Part shown: positions 52,137 to 62,499 of the stretch, in pieces
How the letters are laid out: every line of letters begins with the position of its first letter
Numbering within the stretch: the stretch's first letter is position 1
Assembly: GCF_027172205.1 (NCBI RefSeq)
Contig: NC_070607.1
Span: 69,440,831 to 69,504,830 of the forward strand
Direction: 5' to 3'
Length of the DNA: 64,000 bases
DNA from: Podarcis raffonei
Lineage: Eukaryota; Chordata; Lepidosauria; Squamata; Lacertidae
Program-made: the position numbers and the translations under genes
The notes under the pieces: model-generated
Seen by the model: only the letters and a program-made list of their open reading frames with translations
Databases searched by the model: none
What the model was told of the DNA's origin: nothing

Positions 52137-53317
52137 TTTTTTTATAAATAAAAAAGAGAAAAAACAGATAAATAACAAAAATACAGAATAAAGAAAATTT
52201 AAGAACACATAAATTTTCAATTGCTTATTTTCCTTTAACTTGTTTCCCGGACCTCCTCATACCTCCCTTTTTTGTATTCCACCACAAATTGTTAGTTCAG
52301 CAAATCCTTACCATTATATTATTACCATTATATTATAATCCTTTTTTTCATATTCTCTTAAAGCATTACAGCTGGAAACCACTTAATTTCATTCCAACAT
52401 CATTCTAACATTCATTGATTTTACAATATTTCTGTAGATAGTCTTTAAATTTCTTCCAATCTTCTTCCACCGACTCTTCTCCCTGGTCTCGGATTCTGCC
52501 AGTCATTTCTGCCAATCCCATATAGTCCATCACCTTCATCTGCCATTCTTCCAAAGTGGGTAGATCTTGTGTCTTCCAATACTTGATCTTCTTTGTGGTC
52601 TTTCAAAAACCTGTCTTTGTCATTAACTGATCTTATTTTTATCTTTCTTCCTTTATATTTAAAGGATAGTCCTTGGGGAAATTCCCACCTAAAGAGAATT
52701 CTATTTCTTCTCAGCAGGGCAACTAGGTCACCGTAGTTAAGCCTTAAGTCCAAAAGATGTTTTGGAATATCCTTAAATATCTCCACTCTTGAGTCGTCAA
52801 TTTCCAGAGTCCTTTGATAGTGCAGATTCAAAATTTTATCTCTCTCCTCTTTTGTTCGGAAAGTAATCAAACAGTCCCTCACCTTGTTCCTCCTTTGTCC
52901 TCTTCCAAGTCTAAATGCACTCACTATCTTGAATTCTTCCTTCCCCAAGTCCTGTTGCCAAAAATCTGTAAATTCCTGTGTAAGAAAGTCAGCCAGATTG
53001 TCTTTCTCACGTTCTGGTACAGCCCTAATTCTTAAATTCTTTTGTTTCTCTTTCAATTCAATCATGGACAGTGTCAAACCATGGTCCTCCAATTGCTTGC
53101 ATACTGGTGGTATCTTCTCTTGAGTAGCAGTTGCAATGTCTTTTGCTTCTTCAGCTATCTTTCTGGTCGAAGCAGATTCCTGCAGTAATTTTTCAATGGA
53201 TTGTGTATTGGTAGTGACCTTCTGTCCCAAATTATTAATGCTTGTAGTATTCAGGTCAATTTTAACTGATGCTTCAGCTACTTGTTTATTTGTCTCAGCT
53301 ACCTGCTTGGCTAAATT
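52137..53317 (-). mobile_element. L1 with ORF1 joined to the ORF2 3' end (internal deletion)
   Basis: Minus strand 53317 to about 52590 is open L1 ORF1: a coiled coil (VAETNKQVAEASVKIDLN onward), then NLRIRAVPEREKDN and ADFLTQEFTDFW (RRM-like), and FRTKEERDKILNLHYQRTL, LSFKYKGRKIKI (C-terminal domain). At about 52582 it switches to sequence equal to the last part of ORF2 (KYWKTQ, LPTLEEWQ, EEDWKKF in another frame), then an L1 3' UTR and tail. Some 3 kb or more of ORF2 is absent. One 16-bp duplication TCAACCATGAACTCTT (52121-52136, 53318-53333) brackets the whole unit. 5' truncated in the coiled coil. Confidence 0.92.
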
Positions 53318-53754
53318 TCAACCATGAACTCTTAAGGGCCACACTACACATGATAATATGCATTAGCTTTTTAGTGCAGGTGTTCAAAATGCACATTGGA
53401 TCGGCTGGACTCATAATTAAGGGTATCAGCACAGGTGTGTAGAGAGAGAATTTAACCCTTTTCTCCATTGCTGTAGTCCTGAGGAATACCAATCCTCCGA
53501 AGCTGGTGTTTGCTTTGGCAGGAGGGAGAGGGAGAAAATTCCCCATTGACATATTTAACATCACTTCTTGTTTGGTCCTGAATGGATGTCATGACTGTAT
53601 TAGCCCATCCTGCTAGCTGAATTGGGGAGCATCAAGATCCCATCCCATCGTTCATATCTGTTGTCATAGGCATCCATGAAAAGAGAGCATGACATCATAG
53701 AGCACCATCAGGACCTGACAAGAACATAGATGAATATTAACTTTACTGGTGTTT

Positions 53755-53990
53755 CACTTAAAGGTGAGCCTCTCTGATTCACATTTTCCTGAACAATATA
53801 CAAACACAGCCATCCTTCAAAATGTGCTTCTCCAAATTTTTGCAATATTCATGTTAAAATGCTGGTGAATTTCCATGAGGACTTTAAAAATAGCACAAAC
53901 TGATGTGAAGAAGTGGACAACTGAATTTAAGATGGAAAAATGAGAATATGGGAAGAAAAGAAATCGACAGATTCATTCATCATCTAGTCA
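53755..53990 (+). repeat. AT-rich unnamed dispersed repeat, copy E (short)
   Basis: CACTTAAAGGTGAGCCTCTC, TGATTCACATTTTCCTGAAC, GTTAAAATGCTGGTGAATTT and GATGGAAAAATGAGAATATG. Lacks the central TGCAT-rich part. Confidence 0.7.
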
Positions 53991-54051
53991 CTGTATGTAA
54001 AAAGTTCTGAAGTTCTTCTAGGCTTTTGTAGCTCTGGAAGCAGTGCCTAGG

Positions 54052-54398
54052 TAGGTACCCCTGACTGTTAGGTCCAGTCGCGGACGACTCTGGGGTTGCA
54101 CGCTCATCTCGCTCTATAGGCTGAGGGAGCCAGCGTACAGCTTCCGGGTCATGTCACCAGCATGACTAAGCCGCTTCTGGTGAACCTGAGCAGCGCACAG
54201 AAATGCCATTTACCTTCCCGCTGGAGCGGTACCTATTTATCTACTTGCACTTTGATGTGCTTTCGTACTGCTAGGAGGGCAGGAGCTGGGACGGAGCAAC
54301 GGAAGCTCACCCCGTTGTGGGGATTTGAGCTGCCGACCGTCTGATCGGCAAGCCCTAGGCTCTGTGGTTTAGACCACAGTGCCACCTGCGTCCCTGGC
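54052..54398 (-). mobile_element. Sauria SINE, full length, somewhat diverged
   Basis: CCCCTGACTGTTAGGTCCAG tail, CTATTTATCTACTTGCACTT body and CTCTGTGGTTTAGACCACAG head. Flanked by AGCAGTGCCTAGG at 54039-54051 and 54399-54411. Confidence 0.94.
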
Positions 54399-54476
54399 AG
54401 CAGTGCCTAGGAGACTATATTTAAGGGGGCCAGCTGAAAAATAGAGCAGGACTCCTGCTTCTTTAATAGTTTAGAA

Positions 54477-54612
54477 CAGGCATAGGCAAACTCCAGCCCT
54501 CCAAATGTTTGGGACTACAATTCCCATCATCCCGGACCACTGGTCCTATTAGCTAGGGATCATGGGAGTTGTAGTCCCAAACAGCTGAAGGGCCGGAGTT
54601 TGTCTATACCTG
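54477..54612. mobile_element. Foldback hAT-like MITE, 136 bp, perfect duplication
   Basis: CAGGCATAGGCAAACTCCAG to GGAGTTTGTCTATACCTG, the same length and plan as 37069-37204. Identical GTTTAGAA at 54469-54476 and 54613-54620. Confidence 0.93.
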
Positions 54613-55379
54613 GTTTAGAAGCTACTGTGGTATATCTATTTATTACTAATTGTGTAGAAGAGGGCATTTCAGCAGGTGTAGCTTGCATGACAGATTTTTA
54701 AGGCTGTTTTAATATGGACACTTCTTTTCACAATGAATGGGCATTTGTTTGGTGCAGAGCCTTCAGGATGTGCTTCTTTTGTGGGCATGTTGCATTTACC
54801 AAGTAGTTAGCTCCCTACTCCCTCCCCCTCTGTCAAATCCTGGTGGATTTAGTGGATGAGACCAATAGTGGTTCCAATGGTCAAGAAGGCAGTTTCTGCA
54901 TGAGAGAAATAAGAGTCAGATGGGGCTTGTCAGCCTGCGAAGCTAGCCCATCTACAAGAATGAAAACTCTGACCCTAAACCTCCATTGTCGTGTGGCTAT
55001 TCTCATTTGTGAGAAAAGCTTCAGGAGTAAAACCTAAGGAACAATCCATACTCACTGTCTTGCAGCACATCTTCAGGAGAAGGACAATACACAAATCCAG
55101 AGTGGAGTCCCTGAAATGGTGGGATGGTACCTTGTATGTCTCCTTCCGGCAACTCCTGCAGCCAAGCTGGTGTCAAACATATTACAGTACTCTGCTTTCC
55201 TTTGGACATCAGTAAGCTTGGGGGTGGGAGGGTGTGTTCACATCTAGACAGCCCAGGACCTCCTGGCTCAGGCTTGCTTAGTGCGGCAAGCCAGACACTT
55301 TTGTGTTACCTGACCTCTAAAATCAGACCTGCTAAGGAGCACTTTATATACAGTTCATATTTTATCAAAGATGTACAGC

Positions 55380-55438
55380 AGGGCTGAGAAACCTCTGGCC
55401 CTCCAGATGTTGCTGGACCATAATTCCCACCATCCCAG
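55380..55438. mobile_element. Half of a foldback hAT-like MITE
   Basis: CTGGCCCTCCAGATGTTGCT then GGACCATAATTCCCACCATC; right arm missing. Confidence 0.45.
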
Positions 55439-55439
55439 A

Positions 55440-56656
55440 GAGGCCAATATTTTAGTTTTGTGGCAAAAGTACTGTTTTGGTCAGATTTAAACTATGGCTT
55501 CAAATCAATTTGCAGCCATACAGAGAGACAACTGCCTCGCTGCCAGGGCTTCTGACACAATATAATGGTGGAGTAGACAGCCCCATTGATTGCTTTAGCA
55601 TGCTGTGCCTGCAGCTGCTGTGTGCAAGTCACATGACTTCCTGAGATGCGCTGAATGCCAGCTTTGATTTACACGCTGATAATGTAACATTTTATGAGAC
55701 ACAGAGCTACAAACTACCGACGCAGGAGGACAGCCAAACAGAGAACACACACAAAAACAGCAGCAGATTTATCCCCAAGTAAATGTTTAAATGCTTTTCT
55801 AGTGGAAGAGACTCTGCATTTGTGTCCACACTGTAAATGCTTGTCGAGATGAATTTCATAAAAACATTGAACTCTGGTTGAGTATTGCTAGATATCTTTT
55901 TGAATTTACCAGTGCAAACAGAACCATTGGTTGGATTCTGATGAGGCTAGGTTCATAAGCTTGGGGTCCTTTTTCTGAAGTAGAGAAATTTTGGGATAGT
56001 GAAAAGTGGACAGGGTCTGAGTATTGACAGATAATTTCAGATGGAGTGCAAGTAAGTGCTCTGATGGTAATGTGCATTATTTCACTGGTATCAAAATGTG
56101 GAAAGTGAGCATCATTGATTGACTCTGGACTGATGCTACCAGGAAATACCGTATTCCTGCAGAGGGCATTGAGTAAGCCTGAGTCCTCAGTTTACCAGGG
56201 TTGGTCACTGCAGAGGCTGAAGGAGAAGCAAAGGTCTGATGGAAAAGAACAGCAAAGTTTGAAGAGCTGTGTTTCCTGGTAATCATCAGGCAAGGTAAAT
56301 TGGAAACAGCTACAAATTGTGCATATACACAAATGAGCAAAGCCTTAGGGAAAGCAGTAAGCATGGAATGTTCAGTGTAAGTACAAGCTTAGTAGATACC
56401 ACTGCCTACAGATGCAAAGAAGATACAAACCAGAATAAAACAGAGACAAAGGACCATCTGTAATACTGTTCCCTATTATAATATTTTCTCTCTCAAAGGA
56501 CAAAGCATCCGGAAAAGAGGCAGGGAAGTAAAAATGTTAAGATGCACAGCAATATGTAGATTTGAAACAAATTAGGACTATAAAGTGTTTCAGAGAGAAA
56601 TAAAAAGATGTGTGTGTGTGAGAGTGAGTGAGTGAGAGAGGCAGAGACAGACAGAC

Positions 56657-56695
<39 letters not shown>

Positions 56696-57388
56696 TGTGA
56701 GTTGTGGTGGGATTAGGGTATATGAGGCCTTGAGTCCCTTCTAATCCCCTGGATCTAGCAAGGGTTGAGATCTGGTGGAGGATTCAGTTGTTGAAGCAGC
56801 CAGGCCAGTTTCTTGGAAATGGACCCTAAGAAAGGATACTGCTCTGTGCCAGAGGGCAAATGGCTGGGCTCCCCTCCCTCACCTGGCTGGTAGTAAGAAA
56901 GACAAAAGCTAGAGTTGTGTGTATGAGCTGAACTAGAAGCAGGCAGAAGCCAGAGAGTGAGAGTCATGATTGATTTCTGCTTGAATCCAAGGCTGTGGCG
57001 ATGGGAGGAGCAAGACCTTCTGGGGTGTTAATGCTGTGAGCCCCTTCATCGTAGGCTCAGGTTATGTACATGTGTAAATAAACTATTTTTCATAAATACA
57101 CCATTGCCCCTCATTCCAAGGAAACCAAACCCTTGGGAAGCACCTGGAACCTCCTGGAATCTTACACTGCTCAGAGATTGGGATGGTGTGCAACATTACA
57201 TTGAAAAATAGATACTTTGATATTTTAGTCCCTAAGGCTAAAACTAAAGGCTTCTGACCTCATAATAGTTATAATTTCCCCATTTGCCATCTTATTGCAT
57301 AACTGCCCATTTTGGAAGGTTGTGTCAGTTTGAATGACATGTTTGCTGTGATGAGATGGAACTCCAAAGAGAATGAACAGTGAAACAA
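55440..57388. other. Gene-free unassigned stretch with GA-rich run
   Basis: No exon seen. Contains a (GTGA/GACA/GA)n microsatellite at about 56611-56690. Confidence 0.4.
56611..56690. repeat. Compound GT / GAGT / CAGA / GA microsatellite
   Basis: GTGTGTGTGAGAGTGAGTGA, then ACAGACAGACAGACAGAGAG and a pure GA run of about 12 units. Confidence 0.93.
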
Positions 57389-57590
57389 CAACAATAATAA
57401 TAATAATAATAATAATATCCCACCTGTCTGGGCGAAAACATATAAAACATAGTAAAACATCAAACATTTAAAACTTCTCAATACAAAGCTGCCTTCAGAT
57501 GTCTTCTAAAAGTTATGTAGTTTTTTCTCTCCTTGACATCTGAAGGGAGGGCGTTCCACAGGGAGGGCGCCACAACCGAGAAGGCCCTCT
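57389..57590 (-). mobile_element. L2-type LINE 3' end
   Basis: (AAT)n at 57391-57417, then CCCACCTGTCTGGGCGAAAA, AAAGCTGCCTTCAGATGTCT, GAGGGCGTTCCACAGGGAGG and GAGAAGGCCCTCTGCCTG, antisense of the 60200-60620 LINE. Confidence 0.7.
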
Positions 57591-57599
57591 GCCTGTTTT

Positions 57600-58540
57600 C
57601 CTGTAACTTTGCTTCTTTCTGCTTCTTCTATGTTGTAGTTTGGAGTCATTGTTGCAACAATAAAGATCAGGCCTCCTGGCTGATGGTTTGCTTCAATATC
57701 TTGGCTGTAGTCTTGTTTGACTGTTCCACCTAAGCCTGCGGAACTCACGGCTGCACAGTGAAGGCTGCAATCCTATTTCAAAGGGGAATTTTACTTCTTC
57801 TGAGGCTAATAGCCATACAGAGGTGGGCAGTCCCCATTCAGATCTCAGTGGAGAATGAAGTGATAAACCTCCCCTTGCCATGCTGCCTTCACAGTGAGAA
57901 TTGCACTCCTCCAACTCCTTTCATTATTTATTGAAAATCAAGATTCATAGTTGCCTGGTACATAATTTAAGTGCACTTCTAATTTGGGTAGTCTCGTGAT
58001 TGCTCTCAATAGGACTTGACATCTAAGTGCAGATGTGTAGGATCAGACTGCACATCTTGCATCAAATGACCACCACTGGCTTAAATTCATGCTATTGTAA
58101 GGTGGAAAGAGGAGGATGAGGCTGGGGATTTGCATGGCACAGAAGTACAAAAATATATTTCAGAAAAGTGGATGTTGAATAATTTAAACATAATGAGAAA
58201 TGTCCAAAGGAATGAAGTGCTACAATCCAGGCTGGTGTTTTTTGGTTGCTTTTTTTTTTTAAGTGGCATGCTATCTTCTTTTCCCAAAAGGGAAGCCATG
58301 TCTGTCTTTTGCAGCAGAAACAACAAAGAGTTTTATCTTTCAACCCAGCAAAGGGTTGAGTCTGCCTGTCTGTGGGCTTCTTAATGTCAACTAATTTGAA
58401 TTGACTGACTTGTATGGTATCTCTGCTTTCCTGTATTTGCTCATCTTGTAATCTCATCTTGCAAAATGTCCCACCCCCACAAGATCTCTCTCTATTATCT
58501 TCACTCTCTGATGAAGTAGGCTCCTGTCTACAAGAACTTA
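57600..58540. other. Gene-free unassigned stretch
   Basis: No gene. A minus-strand open frame of 164 codons (58092-58586) partly overlaps a foldback element and has no domain support. Confidence 0.4.
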
Positions 58541-58554
58541 TGCTGCGAAAAACT

Positions 58555-58720
58555 TTTTTTCCTTCTAGTAGCACCTTAAAGACCAACTAAGTTAGTTCTT
58601 GGTATGAGCTTTCGTGTGCATGCACGAAATCTGAAGAAGTGTGCATGCACACGAAAGCTCATACCAAGAACTAACTTAGTTGGTCTTTAAGGTGCTACTA
58701 GAAGGAAAAAAAATTTTTTT
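58555..58720. mobile_element. Near-perfect foldback element with 10-bp direct repeats
   Basis: Left arm CCTTCTAGTAGCACCTTAAA to GTGTGCATGCAC (58554-58625), 15-nt loop, right arm GTGCATGCACACGAAAGCTC to CTACTAGAAGGAAAAAAA (58641-58712); about 72 bp pair without a mismatch. GCGAAAAACT flanks at 58545-58554 and 58721-58730. Confidence 0.9.
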
Positions 58721-58807
58721 GCGAAAAACTTGTTAGCCTTTGTCACAGGAATTTTTGGTTTTTTTTTTTTTAAATCTACTCTTAGCACTTCCATGAATTA
58801 AATCAAG

Positions 58808-58932
58808 ATGGGGCCCTCCAGATGGTGTTGCACTACAATTCTCATCACCCTGACCATTGGCCATGGCAACTGGGGCTGATGGGGGTTGGAGTCTGGAAGG
58901 CCACAAGTGGCAACTGGAAGGCAACAAGTACC
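58808..58932. mobile_element. Degenerate foldback hAT-like MITE
   Basis: GGGCCCTCCAGATGGTGTTG then ACTACAATTCTCATCACC; eroded inverse TGATGGGGGTTGGAGTCTGG. Confidence 0.6.
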
Positions 58933-59199
58933 CCATCCCTGAATGGTTAGAATAACTCTGGCTTGCAAGTAATCTGAATCATAGCCACACATACTCAATA
59001 AATGCCCTGGCCACAGTTGTTTTTGCTATTTTGCAAAGCACTGTGTTTACATCAATTTAATCTTAAGTGAGGGCTGGAAGGTTGCAAGAAGCATTCAGTC
59101 CAGGAGACTGCTTTGTCCGGCTATTAGGAGTTTTTTGTAATAGGATAATGAACCTCATATTCTGTGCATACTGTAGAGCTGAAGAATGAATCCCTATTC

Positions 59200-59511
59200 C
59201 AGGGGTCAGCAAGGTTTACCTTGCCTGGGACGGTTCACTCCAGCAGAGATCCCTCTGTGGGCCGGATCACGTGCGCGCATGAGTGCGCCTGCCCGCGATT
59301 TCCAGCATCTGCGCAGACGTGATTTCTGGCGTCTGCATCTGGGCAGATGCAATTTCCGGTGCTGCAGAAGCTAGCTCCTGTGCTGCGCCGGTTTAGTGCA
59401 GCACACGGAAACTCACCGAGCAGGCAGCTTGGATCAGGGGCGGCTCGTGGGCCGGTTAAATGACCCCCGTGGGCCGCTTGTGGCCCATGGGCCTTAGGTT
59501 GCCGACCCCTG
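59200..59511. mobile_element. hAT-like element, GC-rich, 312 bp
   Basis: CAGGGGTCAGCAAGGTTTAC at the left, GGCCTTAGGTTGCCGACCCCTG-type right end (59491-59511). Flanks CCCTATTC and CCTTATGC agree at 6 of 8. Related to 43300-43566 and rich in CpG. Confidence 0.82.
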
Positions 59512-59755
59512 CCTTATGCTTTGGGAGTTCTGCATCACATGTGAGTTCTGCTAAGCCCCCCCCCCCTTGTTGTGTTTTTAAAGGGCTGAACCATCCTTGC
59601 TGTCCTCTTTAACACAATTGATGTCAAGATCACCACCATCTCATATTTCTTCCAAGGGTTTCAAGGTGACACATCCAGGCTTCCCCTTCCTATCACAAGA
59701 GCCCTGCGAATTAGATTAGGCTGAGAGTTAGTGACTGGACTAAAGTAGGCACCCC

Positions 59756-59881
59756 CAACCTGCGGCCCTCCAGATGTTTTGGCCTACAACTCCCATGATC
59801 CCTAGCTAACAGGACCAGTGGTCAGGGATGATGGGAATTGTAGTCCAAAACATCTGGAGGGCCGAAGGTTGGGGATGCCTG
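59756..59881. mobile_element. Foldback hAT-like MITE, 126 bp
   Basis: AGGCACCCCCAACCTGCGGC to GCCGAAGGTTGGGGATGCCT, with CCTCCAGATGTTTTGGCCTA against TAGTCCAAAACATCTGGAGG inside. Target duplication not readable. Confidence 0.82.
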
Positions 59882-60199
59882 GTCATCTAGTCATCTAGTG
59901 AACTTCACAGTTGAGTTGGGATTTAAACATGGGCAGTGTGTGCAAAATAATTATTTCTTTGAACCAGTAAATGGGAAAGTACTTGCCCTACTCCTGTTTA
60001 AGAATTTGGGTATTCCTGCTTTATGTTGATCAGAAGCAGACTTGACATGGTCCAGGTCAAATTAGATGCAACGTCATTGATGCAATTAGCAACTGTTCAC
60101 TAGTATTGAAAAAACAAATTGTAGGCATGGGATCTCCCATCTGAACTCTGATGTGGGGAAGTGGGTTTTGTTAAACTCTTTGCCCCTTGCTGCAGCCCA

Positions 60200-60620
60200 G
60201 TACGTTTCTGAGCACAATTCAAAGTGTTGGTGTTGACCTTTAAAGCCCTAAACGGCCTTGGCCCAGTATACCTGAAGGAGCATCTCTACCCCCATTGTTC
60301 TGCCCGGACGCTGAGGTCCAGCGCCGAGGGCCTTCTGGCAGTTCCCTCATTGCGAGAAGCAAAGCTACAGGGAACCAGGCAGAGGGCCTTCTCAGTAGTG
60401 GCACCTGCCCTGTGGAACGCCCTCCCATCAGATGTCAAAGAGATAAACAACTACCTGACATTCAGAAGACATCTTAAGGCAGCCCTGTTCAGGGAAGTTT
60501 TTAATGTGTGACATCTTAGCGTATTTTTGGTCTTTGTGGAAGCCACCCAGAGTAGCTGGGGAAACCCAGCCAGATGGGTGGGGTACAAATAAATTATTAT
60601 TATTATTATTATTATTTTAT
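60200..60620 (+). mobile_element. L2-type LINE, 3' end with residual ORF2
   Basis: The open frame at 60224-60511 encodes LTFKALNGLGPVYLKEHLYP, SSAEGLLAVPSLREAKLQGT and FSVVAPALWNALPSDVKEIN, the characteristic C-terminus of L2-type ORF2. It is followed by GAAACCCAGCCAGATGGGTG and an (ATT)n tail at 60592-60618. The intact frame suggests moderate age. Confidence 0.85.
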
Positions 60621-60639
60621 TTTGTGACTGCTATTTGCA

Positions 60640-61900
60640 TTTGGGATGAAAACTCTTATTCCTTTAAATGGCAGCTGTATCCACAATGCAAATCAGGAAT
60701 ACGGTGGGGTGGCAATCTGGATCAGAACTGCAGCAGGGGGCAAAAGGTATAAAACAAAAAAACAAAAACCCTACCTGCATACTCTGGATTGGGACCCTTG
60801 CACCTGCGATTTACTTTCGAAAAGCAATTCATTCCAAGTACTAATTATATGAACGGTGTCACATCTAGTTTGGCCTGCAGAAAGAATCTGATGCAACGGC
60901 ATCACTGAAGTTCAGCAGAGTTGGGTCTGGTCAGTGCCTGAATGGAAGACAGCTTGAGCTACTTGTGTATGCTTCCTCTAGCTTTGTGAAGGAAAGGTAG
61001 GGTATAAATGTAAATAATAGGAACAAGCCAGTTTTTAAGCTACGATTCTATATAAGGGAGTTTTGCATAACTTAATTTTTAACCCAATATTTTATGGGGA
61101 TTTTCTCACATGAAGAAACACAAAGATGAGATCACCATGGACTGCACTTTCTTAGAAATGGAACGACAGCAGCATCAGCAACAACACCAAAAAAGTACTG
61201 CTGGAATACATGAAACTCCAAAACCCAGACAAGGAAGAGGTTAAAGCTGTAGGATGAAGCCAGGATAATATTCAGATTCAGTTAAGGCTATATATAGAAA
61301 GTAAGGGAAGAACCCTAAGCTGGATTGATTGTGTTTGGAAGGGAACCAGAGAGGCTTTATCCAAACAAGCTGAAGGAATGCACCTTTGGCAACTGACTGT
61401 AATAATAATGGATATAAATAGTATTCCATAGCATTAAAAAAACCTCTGGCATTACAGCCATTGTAGATAAACAGAAAGGCTGTATTTCTGATAGCCAGCC
61501 TACTAACTGCAGAATAATGCAACTCTCTTCAGATTATTCCAAGTAGTTTGAAGATAATGCTAGTCTTGATTAGCTGCTTAATTATCAAGAGGCTGGCTGA
61601 TGTAGAATCATCATCATCATAAATTAACACTTTACAGATTTAAATAAAATAGCAATATAGTTGGCAAGAGTGTTCAGCTTGAACATCTGGCCTGCATTGA
61701 AAATAAATCAAAGTAAATCCCATCAAGAAAAGAAAAGGAGTGTCAGTGTGCATGCAAGCAATAATGGCAGTCTGGAGCTGGCATAGGACAAGGTGACACA
61801 GTGCTACAGTAGGGACTTAATGTTTATACCCTGCCTTTTTTCTAAGGAGCTCAAAGCAGTGTAAGTGGTTTCTACTCCTCTGTTTTATTCTCAACAACGC
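60640..61900. other. Gene-free unassigned stretch
   Basis: No exon. GGTAGGGTATAAATGTAAAT near 60995 looks like a LINE 3' end. Confidence 0.35.
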
Positions 61901-61909
61901 TGCTGCTAG

Positions 61910-61972
61910 CTAGGGATGATGGGAGTTGTAGTCCAACAACAGCTGGGAACCCAAGTTCGAGAAACACTGTGA
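61910..61972. mobile_element. Half of a foldback hAT-like MITE
   Basis: GCTAGGGATGATGGGAGTTG then TAGTCCAACAACAGCTGGGA; only the right arm remains. Confidence 0.45.
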
Positions 61973-62229
61973 GTTTAACTTCTATGCCACAGTCACACTG
62001 GCTCTCTTCTTGAGACATGTCTGAGCCACACAGTCAAGGACTCCTCTCCCATGGGGAACGTTGTAGAGAGAAAATGAAGTCAAATATCGAAGGATAAAAG
62101 TGGGGAAAGTGAAAGTGTTTGGGTATTGTTGCAAACCACTGTGATAATTTTTTATGATACAGTGGTATACATTTTTATAAATACTATAAATAACTAAAAT
62201 AATCAAAGTCAGTCTAATTTAGCTATGTA

Positions 62230-62487
62230 CCGTATTTTTTGCACTATAAGACTCACTTTTTCCCTCCCAAAAAGTAAGGGGAAATGTGTGTGCGTCTTAT
62301 GGAGCGAATACAGGCTGTGCAGCTATCCCAGAAGCCAGAACAGCAAGAGGGATTGCTGCTTTCGCTGCGCGGCGATCCCTCTTGCTGTTCTGGCTTCTGG
62401 GATTCAGAATATTTTTTTCTTGTTTTCCTCCTCCCAAAACTAGGTGCATCTTATGGTCTGGTGCGTCTTATAGAGCGAAAAATACGG
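62230..62487. mobile_element. TA-flanked MITE, CCGTATTTTT family, copy 2 with inner hairpin
   Basis: CCGTATTTTTTGCACTATAA to TAGAGCGAAAAATACGG, TA on both sides. An inner perfect 27-bp inverted repeat (62327-62353 and 62375-62401; CAGAAGCCAGAACAGCAAGA) has a 21-nt loop. Confidence 0.85.
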
Positions 62488-62499
62488 TATATATCATCT

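Noticed and set aside
58092-58586. 164-codon minus-strand frame
   Set aside because: It overlaps the foldback element and low-complexity Lys runs; no gene signature.
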